Of a DNA stretch of 61,394 nt, positions 1 to 8,560 are shown one piece after another. A program made the translations under genes and the position numbers. Where the stretch lies: positions 1-61,394 of the forward strand of contig CAAGLJ010000231.1 in the NCBI GenBank assembly GCA_900770785.1. The letters are read 5' to 3'. This DNA comes from Lachnospiraceae bacterium. GTDB taxonomy: Bacteria; Bacillota; Clostridia; Lachnospirales; Lachnospiraceae. Position 1 is the first letter of the stretch. Each line of letters starts with the position of its first letter. The notes below the pieces were generated by a model. That model was given only the letters and a program-made list of their open reading frames with translations. It ran no database searches and was not told where the DNA came from.

Positions 1-1
1 C

Positions 2-142
2 TATCAGGTTACCGCTGGTTGGGCTGAGGCTCGTACCGCATGGTGGAATATGCTTCAGAAGGTTGGAGCAGGTACTGATGTAACTACCGCAGTAGAAGAA
101 TTTGTTACAACTGCAAATGCGGCTGCAGCTGATGCACAGTAA
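2..142 (+). CDS. C-terminal end of a sugar ABC transporter substrate-binding protein (partial)
   Basis: The window opens inside a reading frame that ends with TAA at 140-142 and encodes 46 residues. The tail has the Trp-rich helix (TAWWNMLQKV) and the Ala/Thr-rich end typical of extracellular solute-binding proteins of the family-1 carbohydrate class. It lies directly upstream of two MalF/MalG-type permeases, which supports this reading. The downstream lyase suggests the ligand is sialic acid, but nothing in this fragment shows ligand specificity. The 5' part is outside the window. Confidence 0.75.
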   Translation, partial: YQVTAGWAEARTAWWNMLQKVGAGTDVTTAVEEFVTTANAAAADAQ

Positions 143-184
143 TATTGGCAGATGGTGTGTAGGTATAAGCATTAGTAAATGTTG

Positions 185-222
185 CGCACTCTCTCTGTAA
201 ACAAACAGAGAGAGTGCGTTTT
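185..222 (+). terminator. Hairpin with T-tract between binding-protein and permease genes
   Basis: A perfect 14-bp stem (185-198 with 205-218) closes a 6-nt loop and is followed by four Ts. It lies between the binding-protein stop and the first permease. It is either a partial terminator or a 3'-protecting stem that keeps binding-protein mRNA in excess over permease mRNA, a known arrangement in binding-protein-dependent ABC operons. Confidence 0.75.
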
Positions 223-284
223 AAAATGAAATGAGGGGCGGATTTTATGGCCGCTGGTCTCATGTAAAGAGAGGAGAATTATCC

Positions 285-1196
285 TTGGTAAGCCAAGCAT
301 ATACGAAAAGAAGCCGTGCACTGGTACGCAGGGAAACCACTGCAGCTTATCTATTCCTGTTACCTTCCCTGTTATTTTTCGTGGTATTCGTCATTTGTCC
401 GATGATTATATGTATCTATACAAGCTTTTTTCACTCCACAATGGGAAAAAATACGGTGGATACATTTATTGGTTTTGACAATTATATAAGATTGTTCCAG
501 GATGAGATATTTATACGTGCACTAAAGAATACTTTTATTATTGTAATTGTTTCTGTTCCTACAGTATGTGCATTTTCCTTATGGATAGCATCAGTAATTT
601 ATGACTTAAAGGGTGCGGCTTGTTCTGCATTTCGCTGTATTTTCTATTTGCCTGTAGTTACCGGTTCCGTAGCTGTTACCGTTGTATGGAAATGGATGTA
701 TAACAACTATTATGGAATTTTTAACTATATCGGAACAAAGACAGGAATTATTGACCAGAATATTAACTGGCTGGGAGATACCCGATTTGCTTTATGGTGC
801 ATTATTTTGATTCTGTTTACGACTTCTGTTGGGCAGCCGATTGTATTATATGTTTCTGCTCTCGGCAACGTGGATCAGTCTCTGGTAGAAGCAGCACAGG
901 TGGATGGTGCCACACGTTTGCAGCTTTTCTGGAAGATCAAATGGCCTCAGATTATGCCTACGACCCTCTACATACTGGTAATTACCACGATTAACTCCTT
1001 CCAGTGTTTTGCATTGATTCAGCTGCTGACCTCGGGTGGACCTCAGCATAGTACGGATACGGTAATGTATTATATTTACTATACGGCATTTAAGCTGTAC
1101 GATTATGGATATGGCAATGCAATGGGTGTAATTCTGGCGATTGTTATTGCAATTATGTCCGCGCTGCAGTTTAAGCTGGCAAAGTCTAACAATTAG
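285..1196 (+). CDS. Carbohydrate ABC transporter permease, MalF/UgpA type
   Basis: Integral membrane subunit of a family-1 carbohydrate importer. About six hydrophobic segments are visible, beginning with AYLFLLPSLLFF, and the EAA loop reads EAAQVDGATRLQLFWKIKWP, which docks the ATPase. An ATG at 231 opens the frame, but a GAGGAG site at 271-276 sits 8 nt before an in-frame TTG at 285, giving a 303-residue protein with the usual short cytoplasmic N-terminus. I prefer the TTG start. It is followed 18 nt later by the partner permease. No ATPase is encoded in this operon, so it probably borrows a shared one such as the MsmK-like protein at 32818-33927 (inference). Confidence 0.9.
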   Translation: MVSQAYTKRSRALVRRETTAAYLFLLPSLLFFVVFVICPMIICIYTSFFHSTMGKNTVDTFIGFDNYIRLFQDEIFIRALKNTFIIVIVSVPTVCAFSLWIASVIYDLKGAACSAFRCIFYLPVVTGSVAVTVVWKWMYNNYYGIFNYIGTKTGIIDQNINWLGDTRFALWCIILILFTTSVGQPIVLYVSALGNVDQSLVEAAQVDGATRLQLFWKIKWPQIMPTTLYILVITTINSFQCFALIQLLTSGGPQHSTDTVMYYIYYTAFKLYDYGYGNAMGVILAIVIAIMSALQFKLAKSNN

Positions 1197-1214
1197 GAAA
1201 GGAGGAGAATAAAG

Positions 1215-2138
1215 ATGAAAATTAATCGTACACAGGTATATAAGACCATTTCCATTGTTGCTATTATCATACTTGCAGTTTTATTCACCTTTCCATTATA
1301 TTGGATTATTACCGGTGCGTTCAAAACAAAAGCAGAAATTATTTCAGCAACTCCTTCATGGTGGCCATCAGAATGGGTATTGACCAACTTTGAAAATCTG
1401 TTTGACAAACAGTATGCTCCTCTCTGGGAGTTACATATTCCTTTTGGCAGCTTTTTCAGTGCCAATGGAAAACCTATTGTATTTTTCTCCGGGCCTATGG
1501 TGCCGGCGGCTATTCGTTGGCTGGTGAATACCGTATTTATGGCGGTAACCGCCATGATTCTTACCTGCGGTACTGCTGCAATGGCGGGTTATGCCCTGGC
1601 GAAAAAGAGATTTGTAGGACGTGGACTTTTGTTTACCCTGATTGTATGTGCAATGGCACTTCCCAAACAGGTTATATTGATTCCTTTGCTGAGAGAGATG
1701 TCTGCATTGAGTCTGTATAATACAATCTGGGCTGTTATTTTTCCCATTGTAGGCTGGCCCTTTGGTGTGTTTTTGATTAAGCAATTTGCAGAGGGTGTGC
1801 CTGGCGAAATTCTGGAATCTGCACGAATCGATGGGGCAGGAGAAATTAAAACCTTTTTAACTATCGTGTTTCCCATGATTAAACCAGGCGTAGGTGCGCT
1901 GGCAATCTTTACCTTTATTAATTCGTGGAATGATTACTTTATGCAGTTGGTAATGCTGACCAGTAATTCAAACCTGACCATTTCACTGGGTATTGCAAAG
2001 ATGCTGGGAGAAGCCTCCATAGACTATGGTCTGCTTATGGCAGGAGCAACTTTGGCATCTATCCCGATTATTATTATCTTTCTTGTTTTCCAAAAATACT
2101 TCACCAAAGGAATTACTATGGGTGCGGTAAAGGGATAA
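1215..2138 (+). CDS. Carbohydrate ABC transporter permease, MalG/UgpE type
   Basis: Second membrane subunit (307 residues) pairing with the preceding permease. It has the MalG-type start (TM1 ILAVLFTFPLYWIITGAFK), a long periplasmic-side loop at about residues 40-95, and the EAA loop ESARIDGAGEIKTFLTIVFP. An AGGAAAGGAGGAG site precedes the ATG. The C-terminus QKYFTKGITMGAVKG is the family's usual ending. It forms one operon with the binding protein, the upstream permease and the lyase 46 nt downstream. Confidence 0.92.
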   Translation: MKINRTQVYKTISIVAIIILAVLFTFPLYWIITGAFKTKAEIISATPSWWPSEWVLTNFENLFDKQYAPLWELHIPFGSFFSANGKPIVFFSGPMVPAAIRWLVNTVFMAVTAMILTCGTAAMAGYALAKKRFVGRGLLFTLIVCAMALPKQVILIPLLREMSALSLYNTIWAVIFPIVGWPFGVFLIKQFAEGVPGEILESARIDGAGEIKTFLTIVFPMIKPGVGALAIFTFINSWNDYFMQLVMLTSNSNLTISLGIAKMLGEASIDYGLLMAGATLASIPIIIIFLVFQKYFTKGITMGAVKG

Positions 2139-2184
2139 AGCGTAGATTCATTGTATTATTTAATTAAGAAAGAAGGAAAATAAA

Positions 2185-3090
2185 ATGAGTATAAAAAAAT
2201 ATGAAGGTGTTTTTCCTGCGTTATATGCCTGCTATGATGATAAAGGGCAGGTTTCTTCAGAACAGGTTAAGGCCTTCACCCAATATTTAATGGATAAGGG
2301 TGTACATGGTCTTTATGTAGGAGGTTCCTCAGGAGAATGTATTTATCAGAGTAAGGAAGACAGAAAGCAGACTCTGGAAGCGGTTATGGAAGTGGCGAAG
2401 GGCAAGATTGTCATTATTGCTCATGTGGCCTGCAATAATACACAGGACAGCCGGGAGCTGGCAGCTCATGCAGAAAGTCTGGGTGTAGATGCTATTGCAT
2501 CTATCCCGCCAATTTATTTTCATTTACCTGACTATGCTATTGCAAAATACTGGAATGATATTTCCGAAGCAGCACCCAATACGGATTTTATTATCTATAA
2601 TATTCCGCAGCTGGCAGGAGTATCCTTAACCGTCAAGCTGTTGCAGGAAATGAAGAAAAACCCCAGAGTAATCGGTGTAAAGAACTCATCCATGCCGGTG
2701 CAGGATATTCAGATGTTCAGAGATCAGGATGTGATTGTATTTAATGGTCCCGATGAACAGTTCCTTTCTGGTCTAGCAGCAGGAGCTATTGGCGGTATTG
2801 GCGGTACCTATGCAGCTATGCCCGAATTGTTCCTCAAGGTAAGGGAGCTTTTCCTGGAAGGCAGGATGGAAGAGGCAAGAGTGATTCAGAATGATATTTG
2901 CAGAATAATTTACAAGCTCTGCGAGCCTCATGGAAATATGTATGCTGTTATTAAAGAAGTAATCCGTATCCAGGGCGGTCCGGATATCGGCAGTGTACGG
3001 GCACCTTTAGCAGAGTTAATTGAGGCAGATAAAGCTATTTGTAAAGAAGCAGCAGATATGATTGAAGAAGCCAGGAAAAAATATTGCTGA
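2185..3090 (+). CDS. nanA: N-acetylneuraminate lyase (DapA/NanA superfamily)
   Basis: Class I aldolase expected to split N-acetylneuraminate into N-acetylmannosamine and pyruvate in the cytoplasm. Visible signatures are GGSSGE (about 46-51, pyruvate carboxylate pocket), the catalytic Tyr in YNIP (Y138) and the Schiff-base Lys in GVKNSS (K166). These lie one residue from the E. coli NanA positions Y137 and K165. The segment GPDEQFLSGLAAGAIGGIGGTY resembles the NanA sugar-binding stretch rather than dihydrodipicolinate synthase, so NanA is preferred. It is 301 residues, full length. Uptake genes upstream and an RpiR regulator downstream fit sialic acid catabolism; nanE and nanK are not in the window. 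Confidence 0.8.
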   Translation: MSIKKYEGVFPALYACYDDKGQVSSEQVKAFTQYLMDKGVHGLYVGGSSGECIYQSKEDRKQTLEAVMEVAKGKIVIIAHVACNNTQDSRELAAHAESLGVDAIASIPPIYFHLPDYAIAKYWNDISEAAPNTDFIIYNIPQLAGVSLTVKLLQEMKKNPRVIGVKNSSMPVQDIQMFRDQDVIVFNGPDEQFLSGLAAGAIGGIGGTYAAMPELFLKVRELFLEGRMEEARVIQNDICRIIYKLCEPHGNMYAVIKEVIRIQGGPDIGSVRAPLAELIEADKAICKEAADMIEEARKKYC

Positions 3091-3093
3091 TTT

Positions 3094-3174
3094 GTAACTG
3101 TTCAGAGATAAGCGAAATTTCATAAAACAGGTGTAAAATGCAAAGCATTTTGGAGGTTGGCTCTGAACGGTTAC
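3094..3174. repeat. 81-bp imperfect inverted-repeat element (copy 1)
   Basis: The left end 3094-3107 (GTAACTGTTCAGAG) and right end 3161-3174 are inverted repeats matching at 13 of 14 positions. An internal AAAATGC/GCATTTT stem lies at 3135-3151. Near-identical ends recur at 8359-8501, and a left end alone occurs at 28895-28910, so this belongs to a dispersed intergenic repeat family. It lies between nanA and the RpiR gene, ahead of a terminator. Confidence 0.6.
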
Positions 3175-3188
3175 GCTAATTTAATTAG

Positions 3189-3215
3189 AAAGGCATGGAG
3201 TTCCATGCCTTTTTC
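3189..3215 (+). terminator. Rho-independent terminator after nanA
   Basis: A GGCATGG stem (3192-3198) pairs with CCATGCC (3203-3209) across a 4-nt loop and is followed by TTTTT. It separates the sialic acid operon from the regulator at 3245, which may therefore need its own promoter or read-through. Confidence 0.85.
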
Positions 3216-3244
3216 TTTCAAAAAAGAAGAAGCAGGGGGAAAAT

Positions 3245-4105
3245 ATGGTTGCAGCATCCAGCCTGTTATTAGACATACAGGTATCCTATAATCAATTTAC
3301 AAAAACAGAAAAAAAGATAGCAGAATTTGTAATAAAAAATACGAATCAGGTGCTATTCATGTCAATCACTGATCTGGCAGATGCATGCAAAGTAGCGGAT
3401 GCCAGTGTACATCGTTTTTGCCGTACAATGGGACTAAAAGGCTATCAGGAGTTTAAAATGAAGCTCTCTTTAAGTATTGCTCCCGATGAAGCTGGTTTAA
3501 AAGAAAGTGACAGTGCCCAGATGAAGGTAGATTCTCTGGAGTTCACTCTCGATAAAATTTTACAGAGCCATATCAGTGCATTAAAAGAAACAAGGATGCT
3601 GATGCAGGAGGAAGAGTTGGACAGAACCATCACTATGATGGAGGAGGCACACAATATCTATTTTTTCGGTGTAGGTGATTCTCTTTTAACGGCACAGGAA
3701 GCAAGAAATAAATTTTTAAGAATTACGAATAAGGTCATTTGCATTGAAGATCCACATATGCAGGCCATGACGGCATCCATGGTGGACAGTCGGGATCTGA
3801 TATTTATTATTTCCTATTCGGGAGCGACAAAGGACAATGTATATGTGGCTAAAATTGCCAAGAAATCAGGGGCAAAGGTGGTTGGTATAACCCGATTTTT
3901 AAAATCTCCTTTGACCGGACATACAGATACCCTGCTTGTCTGCGGTTCCAATGAAGGACCACTGGAGGGAGGAAGTATGGGGGCAAAATTAAGCCAGCTA
4001 TATATTATTGATGTTTTGTTCCAGGAATACTATCGGCGAAATATGGAGACTTCCAAAGAAAATAATAAAAAGACCTCCAAAGCCGTAGTGGAAAAACTGT
4101 ATTGA
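3245..4105 (+). CDS. RpiR-family transcriptional regulator (HTH + SIS)
   Basis: 286 residues in the RpiR layout: an N-terminal HTH_6 domain at about residues 1-78 (KKIAEFVIKN... DASVHRFCRTMGLKGYQEFK) and a C-terminal sugar-isomerase (SIS) fold at about 120-255 that binds phosphosugars (FFGVGDSLLTAQEA; ISYSGATKDNVYVAKIAKKSGAKVVGIT). RpiR proteins often control sialic acid or amino sugar operons using N-acetylmannosamine-6-phosphate or a related phosphosugar as effector. Its place after nanA suggests it regulates that operon (inference). The start follows an AGCAGGGGGA site. Confidence 0.9.
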   Translation: MVAASSLLLDIQVSYNQFTKTEKKIAEFVIKNTNQVLFMSITDLADACKVADASVHRFCRTMGLKGYQEFKMKLSLSIAPDEAGLKESDSAQMKVDSLEFTLDKILQSHISALKETRMLMQEEELDRTITMMEEAHNIYFFGVGDSLLTAQEARNKFLRITNKVICIEDPHMQAMTASMVDSRDLIFIISYSGATKDNVYVAKIAKKSGAKVVGITRFLKSPLTGHTDTLLVCGSNEGPLEGGSMGAKLSQLYIIDVLFQEYYRRNMETSKENNKKTSKAVVEKLY

Positions 4106-4186
4106 TATTTCAAAATGCGAATGTTATATTGAACATAAAGTTACTTTTCAAACCAGACAGGGATAATTTTACAAAGGGGATAAATC

Positions 4187-6304
4187 ATGAAAAAACAGAA
4201 AAAGGAAAAAAGCGAACCTGAAGAAAAAAAATTATCGTTGAAAGCAAAAGGGAAGAAAAAAAGAAAATTTGCACTGGATATCAGCATAAAAATTCAGCTG
4301 TTTGCCAGCTTTCTTCTGCCTATTTTGTGCGTAGTTATTGTAGGAGTAGTTTCTTATAAAAAAGCAGAATCCGGTATGATTGCCAATTATGAGGCTGCTG
4401 CTATGAATACGATTGAAAAGCAGGTTGAATATATTGATTTTGGATTGATGCTGATTCGTTCAGATGCGGTACAGGTTAAAGTGGATACTGATTTGCAGAA
4501 TATGTTGGGGGGAACATATGATGCTGATGCTACGAAAGTAAAGAAAATTTTCGGTTCCACATTGTCTGAGCTTGATATAAAAATCATGCTGAACAATTTT
4601 ATTGAAAATATTTATATTGTACCTTCCTCCAATCTGGAAGTAATTAATCCGGGTTCAAACTATTCAAAGGACGGATTTTTTGAAGTTTGGAAAGGTACTG
4701 AAGAAGGAACATCGGTCATCAAAGGAGAAGTAATGAGATGGATGGGCAGCCACCCCGAAATGGACGCCCTGCTGGGAACAGATGACACCAATTACATTCT
4801 TTCCTATATGTCTATTTTCAGCAACAAGAGGGCGGTTTTAGTGGTGGATATCAGCACACAGGCTCTTCTGGAAAGCTTACAGGGAATCGATGTATCTGAG
4901 GGCGGAATAATCGGATTTATTACTGCCGATGGCAGAGAGGTTATTTATAAGGAAGATTCCAATACTACTGACATCACCTTTGCAGATCAGGAATTTTACC
5001 AAAATTGCATAGCAGCAGAAGAAAATACGGGTACACAGTATGTTGTATATAATGGAGAAGAGTACCTTTTCCTTTATTGCAAAAGTGAAGAAACAAAAGC
5101 AACGTTAGTTTATATGGTTCCGGAAAAGAAGGTTACGGCTACAGCCGGTGAAATCTGGAGAGTTACCGTCCTTCTGGTTATTATTGCCTGTGTACTTGCT
5201 ACTTTGGTAGCAGGAGGGATTTTCTTTAATATTAACGGCAATATGAACAGTATCATTAAGCGACTGAAGCTGGTGGCCGGCGGAGACTTAACCGTAGAGA
5301 TGAAGACAGAAGGCCGAAGCGAGTTCACTATATTGAACAGGCATATTGCGGAGGTTATTATAAATACCCGTAAGCTGCTGCAGCAAATGGAAGGAATTAT
5401 TGCACTGGTGAATCAGGCTACGGATGATGTAGAAGCGGTTTCCAGAGAGATGGAGATTTCGTCGGCAGGAATTATTGAAGCTCTGGGAGATATTGATCAG
5501 GGTGTCAACCAGCAGGCAGATGATTCACAGGATTGCCTTTTACAGATGGACGGTTTATCCCAGACCATTGAAGCAATCAGTAAAGAAATGAATGATACAG
5601 CTGGAAATTCTTCGCACACCAAAGATGTGGTAAACAGGAGTATCTCGACTATGGATGGCCTGACCAGACAGACTCAGGATACGATTAGTGTTACTGGAAG
5701 GGTAAAAGAGGATATTGGCCTTCTGGCTCAGAAATCTAAAGAAATCCGGGGCTTTGTGGACATTATTTCGGAAATTACCAACCAGACCAATTTATTGTCT
5801 CTGAATGCTTCTATTGAGGCGGCAAGAGCGGGAGAAGCAGGAAGAGGCTTTGCCGTTGTGGCAGAAGAAATCCGTAAGCTGGCAGATGGTTCACGCCAGG
5901 CAGCAGATGAAATTAATAAAGTGGTGGAAACCATTGAAAAGCAGACCAAGGATACGGTAAAAACGGCATTAAAGGCAGAATCTATCGTAAGAGAGCAGGC
6001 GGATACAGTAGAGGAAACCAAGAAAACCTTCCAGGAAATCTATCAGTCTACAGAAGAAATTATGGAGGATATTCGCCGGGTTAGTGACAGCGTAGAGAAT
6101 ATGAATGGTCAGCGGGGAAGAACATTGGAGGCCATATCAAGCATTTCTGCCGTTTCAGAAGAAACTGCGGCATCCTCTGCAAATGTATACAATATTGCCC
6201 GGGGGCAGGAGGAAATTGTTGGTTCACTGGATCGTGCCAGCAAAGAATTAAAAGAAAAGATGGAGGAGCTGCAAAAGGCGGTTTCCCTGTTTAAGACAAA
6301 TTAA
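4187..6304 (+). CDS. Methyl-accepting chemotaxis protein
   Basis: Transmembrane chemoreceptor of 705 residues. It has a very Lys-rich cytoplasmic N-terminus (1-35), TM1 at about 37-57, an extracellular ligand-binding region at about 60-320 of Cache-like size, TM2 at about 322-345, a HAMP domain and a long signalling coiled coil. The hairpin tip is recognisable at about 521-570 (ISEITNQTNLLSLNASIEAA, then GRGFAVVAEEIRKLA), which contacts CheA/CheW. The ligand is unknown; the position next to the sialic acid operon hints at a host-glycan cue, but that is inference only. An AAAGGGG site precedes the ATG, and a strong terminator follows. Confidence 0.95.
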   Translation: MKKQKKEKSEPEEKKLSLKAKGKKKRKFALDISIKIQLFASFLLPILCVVIVGVVSYKKAESGMIANYEAAAMNTIEKQVEYIDFGLMLIRSDAVQVKVDTDLQNMLGGTYDADATKVKKIFGSTLSELDIKIMLNNFIENIYIVPSSNLEVINPGSNYSKDGFFEVWKGTEEGTSVIKGEVMRWMGSHPEMDALLGTDDTNYILSYMSIFSNKRAVLVVDISTQALLESLQGIDVSEGGIIGFITADGREVIYKEDSNTTDITFADQEFYQNCIAAEENTGTQYVVYNGEEYLFLYCKSEETKATLVYMVPEKKVTATAGEIWRVTVLLVIIACVLATLVAGGIFFNINGNMNSIIKRLKLVAGGDLTVEMKTEGRSEFTILNRHIAEVIINTRKLLQQMEGIIALVNQATDDVEAVSREMEISSAGIIEALGDIDQGVNQQADDSQDCLLQMDGLSQTIEAISKEMNDTAGNSSHTKDVVNRSISTMDGLTRQTQDTISVTGRVKEDIGLLAQKSKEIRGFVDIISEITNQTNLLSLNASIEAARAGEAGRGFAVVAEEIRKLADGSRQAADEINKVVETIEKQTKDTVKTALKAESIVREQADTVEETKKTFQEIYQSTEEIMEDIRRVSDSVENMNGQRGRTLEAISSISAVSEETAASSANVYNIARGQEEIVGSLDRASKELKEKMEELQKAVSLFKTN

Positions 6305-6332
6305 ACGGATAATTATTTAATAAGTTTCATAT

Positions 6333-6372
6333 TCACTGTCACATAAGAACTCTTATGTGACAGTGACTTTTT
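6333..6372 (+). terminator. Rho-independent terminator after the chemoreceptor gene
   Basis: A perfect 14-bp stem (6333-6346 with 6353-6366), a 6-nt loop, then CTTTTTA. It ends the chemoreceptor transcript just upstream of the GreA-like gene. Confidence 0.9.
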
Positions 6373-6386
6373 AGCGAGGAAGATAT

Positions 6387-6890
6387 ATGTACGATAAATT
6401 AACCAGATCGGATATTAAAAAAATGGAAGAGGAAATTGAATACCGGAAGCTGGAGCTGCGAAAGCAGCTTTTGGAGGATGTAAAAGAAACAAGAGCACAT
6501 GGCGATTTAAGTGAAAACTTTGAATATCATGCGGCAAAGAAGGAAAAGAATAAGAATGAGAGCAGGATCCATTACCTGGAAAGGATGATAAGGACAGCTC
6601 AGATTATTGATGACTCTTCAAAAGAGGGTGAAGTAGGAATGAACAACCGGGTGGAAGTTTATTTTGAAGAGGATGATTTGGTCGAAAGCTATCGGATAGT
6701 CACGACGGTAAGAGGCGATTCTCTGAACCAGCTAATCAGTATAGAATCTCCACTGGGGAAGGCTTTGTTGGGAAAACGGGTAGGAGACCGGGTAGAGGTA
6801 CAGGTCAATCCGGGCTACAGCTACTATGTGGTGGTAAAGGGGATTGATAAAACAGCGGATGATAAAGAGGACAGGATACGAAGGTATTAA
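6387..6890 (+). CDS. greA: GreA/GreB-family transcription elongation factor
   Basis: 167 residues. The N-terminal antiparallel coiled coil (about 1-75) carries the acidic tip GDLSENFEY; D40 and E43 match the residues that enter the RNA polymerase secondary channel and stimulate cleavage of backtracked transcripts. The C-terminal FKBP-like domain (about 83-155) has the family signature SPLGKALLGKRVGD. It could be the housekeeping GreA or a Lachnospiraceae paralogue; one window cannot decide. The next gene starts 9 nt downstream, suggesting one operon. Confidence 0.9.
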   Translation: MYDKLTRSDIKKMEEEIEYRKLELRKQLLEDVKETRAHGDLSENFEYHAAKKEKNKNESRIHYLERMIRTAQIIDDSSKEGEVGMNNRVEVYFEEDDLVESYRIVTTVRGDSLNQLISIESPLGKALLGKRVGDRVEVQVNPGYSYYVVVKGIDKTADDKEDRIRRY

Positions 6891-6899
6891 GTAATCAAC

Positions 6900-7646
6900 A
6901 TGAGCATAGACCAGTTACGATATGACAGGGCAAAACAGAAAATAATGGATGGATACAGGCTGCGGGAAGGAATCGGAACTTTATCCGAGAAGACGGTTCA
7001 TGCAATTTTAAAGAATTACTATGAGCCGGACGTGGCAAAGCAGGAGATTTCTCTTTTCCAACTGGTGGCAGATATTTTTACCGGAAAAGAAATCATGGAA
7101 ATACAGACGGGAAACTTTTTTCCTCTGAAAAAGAAGCTGGGGATTTTTCTGCCCCACTATCCAGTTACTCTTATTTACCCGATTCCCCGGAAAAAATGGG
7201 TTGTCTGGATTAATCAGGAAACCGGAGAGCTGAGTGAAAAAAGAAAGTCACCGAAAACCGGAACGCTTTACGATGCCTTTAAGGAATTGTATAAAATCAA
7301 AGAATATTTGGCTCATGAGAACCTCACCGTCAAGGTGGTGTTTCTGGATATGGAAGAGTACAGGCTTTTAAACGGCTGGAGCAGGGATAAAAAAAGAGGG
7401 AGCCACAGATATGACAGGATTCCTCTGGATTTCATTGAGGAAAAGGAGCTGACCTGCCCCAGAGATTACTTGCAGCTGGTTCCCTATGGAATAGAAGAAC
7501 CCTTTGATGTAAAAGCCTTTGCCAGAGAAGCAAAAATAAAACAGGACCGGGCAAGGCAGGTCCTGTATATTCTTTATTATTTGAATCAGGTAGAGCGGGT
7601 GGGAAAAAAAGGTAATGCCTACCTCTATCGGGTAAAAGAAGACTGA
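6900..7646 (+). CDS. Conserved protein of unknown function with a putative C-terminal winged helix
   Basis: I do not recognise a named family. The 248-residue protein is soluble, with no signal peptide or membrane segment. The central part is rich in aromatic and basic residues (PIPRKKWVVWINQETGE), followed by a motif-like stretch LDMEEYRLLNGWSRDKKRGS. The C-terminal 50 residues (FAREAKIKQDRARQVLYILY, then a beta-wing with GKKGNAYLYRV) look like a winged helix-turn-helix, so nucleic-acid binding is possible. It is probably cotranscribed with the GreA-like gene (9-nt gap, no clear ribosome binding site of its own). Its stop abuts the stop of the convergent hemerythrin gene. Confidence 0.6.
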   Translation: MSIDQLRYDRAKQKIMDGYRLREGIGTLSEKTVHAILKNYYEPDVAKQEISLFQLVADIFTGKEIMEIQTGNFFPLKKKLGIFLPHYPVTLIYPIPRKKWVVWINQETGELSEKRKSPKTGTLYDAFKELYKIKEYLAHENLTVKVVFLDMEEYRLLNGWSRDKKRGSHRYDRIPLDFIEEKELTCPRDYLQLVPYGIEEPFDVKAFAREAKIKQDRARQVLYILYYLNQVERVGKKGNAYLYRVKED

Positions 7647-8072
7647 TTAGTCCTCAATCTGTTCGCCATTCATAAAACGGGCAATTTTGCGGTCACAATC
7701 CAGAATATGAATCTGCAGCCACTCATTGAGATAATCCAAAATCTCCAGAAGCATCTTATCCTGTGTTCCAAGAGAAATGGCATCCATATCAAGGGAAAAA
7801 GAATCCAGCTTTTTGCAGAAACCCTCATGTGCCGCTATATGCAGCTGCAATCTTGGATAGTTAATGGACTCCATCAAGGAAACCTCTTCATTAAAGTGCT
7901 GTTCAGAATATTCCCGAAGTCCCTGAAGAATTTTAATCAGCTTGTCATACTTGTAAAGGATATTCTCATCTTTCATCAAAGTCTGAGCATCATCAATTAA
8001 AGAAAATAGAGTCTGATGCTGTTCATCCAATTTGGAAATACCTATGGCATATTCTGGTTTCATTTTGTACAT
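7647..8072 (-). CDS. Bacteriohemerythrin
   Basis: A 141-residue four-helix protein with a non-haem di-iron site that binds O2. The ligand pattern is present: LDEQHQTLF, HFNEEVSLME, HIAAHEGF and HILDCD, supplying the His, Glu and Asp ligands of the family. The frame is open further upstream, but AGGAGG at about 8081-8087 (minus strand) precedes the ATG at 8072, giving the standard family length; the upstream extension is hydrophobic-looking and rejected. In an anaerobe it may sense, scavenge or deliver oxygen (family knowledge). It is convergent with the unknown gene, with no base between the two stop codons. Confidence 0.93.
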   Translation of the reverse strand: MYKMKPEYAIGISKLDEQHQTLFSLIDDAQTLMKDENILYKYDKLIKILQGLREYSEQHFNEEVSLMESINYPRLQLHIAAHEGFCKKLDSFSLDMDAISLGTQDKMLLEILDYLNEWLQIHILDCDRKIARFMNGEQIED

Positions 8073-8178
8073 TTGAAATCCTCCTGTCAACTCATTATAC
8101 ATATTTACCACATAAATTATGGCAGAGGAGTATACAATTTTATATCCCCTGTAAAAACCGGCCCCATAAGATAAGGAA

Positions 8179-8207
8179 AGAATAACATATACCACAAAAA
8201 AACTCAA
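8179..8207 (-). promoter_or_regulatory. Putative promoter of the hemerythrin gene
   Basis: Reading leftwards: TTGAGT (8207-8202), a 17-nt spacer, then TATTCT (8184-8179). It would give a leader of about 100 nt before the start at 8072. The surrounding gap (8073-8560) is AT-rich and otherwise holds only the repeat element at 8359-8501. Confidence 0.4.
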
Positions 8208-8358
8208 TAAACCAAAGGATTGTTGTTGATTTTATACAATTTATAAATAAGTAATTGTTGTTAAAATATTAACATATATTATAATTATAATCTGAAATTA
8301 TACTGAAATTTTATAGAAAATTAATTGACCTGTATATCTGATAAAGATAAGATAAACT

Positions 8359-8501
8359 GTAACTATTCAGAGCCATGCAAATTTATATTCTGTGAATGCT
8401 TGCATTCAAACAGAATTGTAAATTTATATGGCGAAGTAACCACATGAGCAAAAGAAAAGCTGCCAAGCAGCGGTTTTGCGAATGGAGTTCTGAATAGTTA
8501 T
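8359..8501. repeat. 143-bp folded inverted-repeat element (copy 2)
   Basis: The ends 8359-8374 and 8484-8501 are inverted repeats (core TAACTATTCAGA). Inside are two nested hairpins. The first pairs 8373-8385 with 8419-8431, 8387-8393 with 8410-8416, and 8394-8399 with 8402-8407. The second pairs 8448-8453 with 8474-8479 and 8459-8463 with 8467-8471. Almost the whole element can fold. It shares its ends with the element at 3094-3174. Confidence 0.7.
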
Positions 8502-8560
8502 GATAAACTAATATAAAATAACAGGGCTGATCTCGTCAGTTCTATGGAAGGATGAAATTT

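Noticed and set aside
8073..8207. N-terminal extension of the hemerythrin frame up to 8207
   Set aside because: The AGGAGG site and family length point to the ATG at 8072; the extension has no ribosome binding site and overlaps the proposed promoter.
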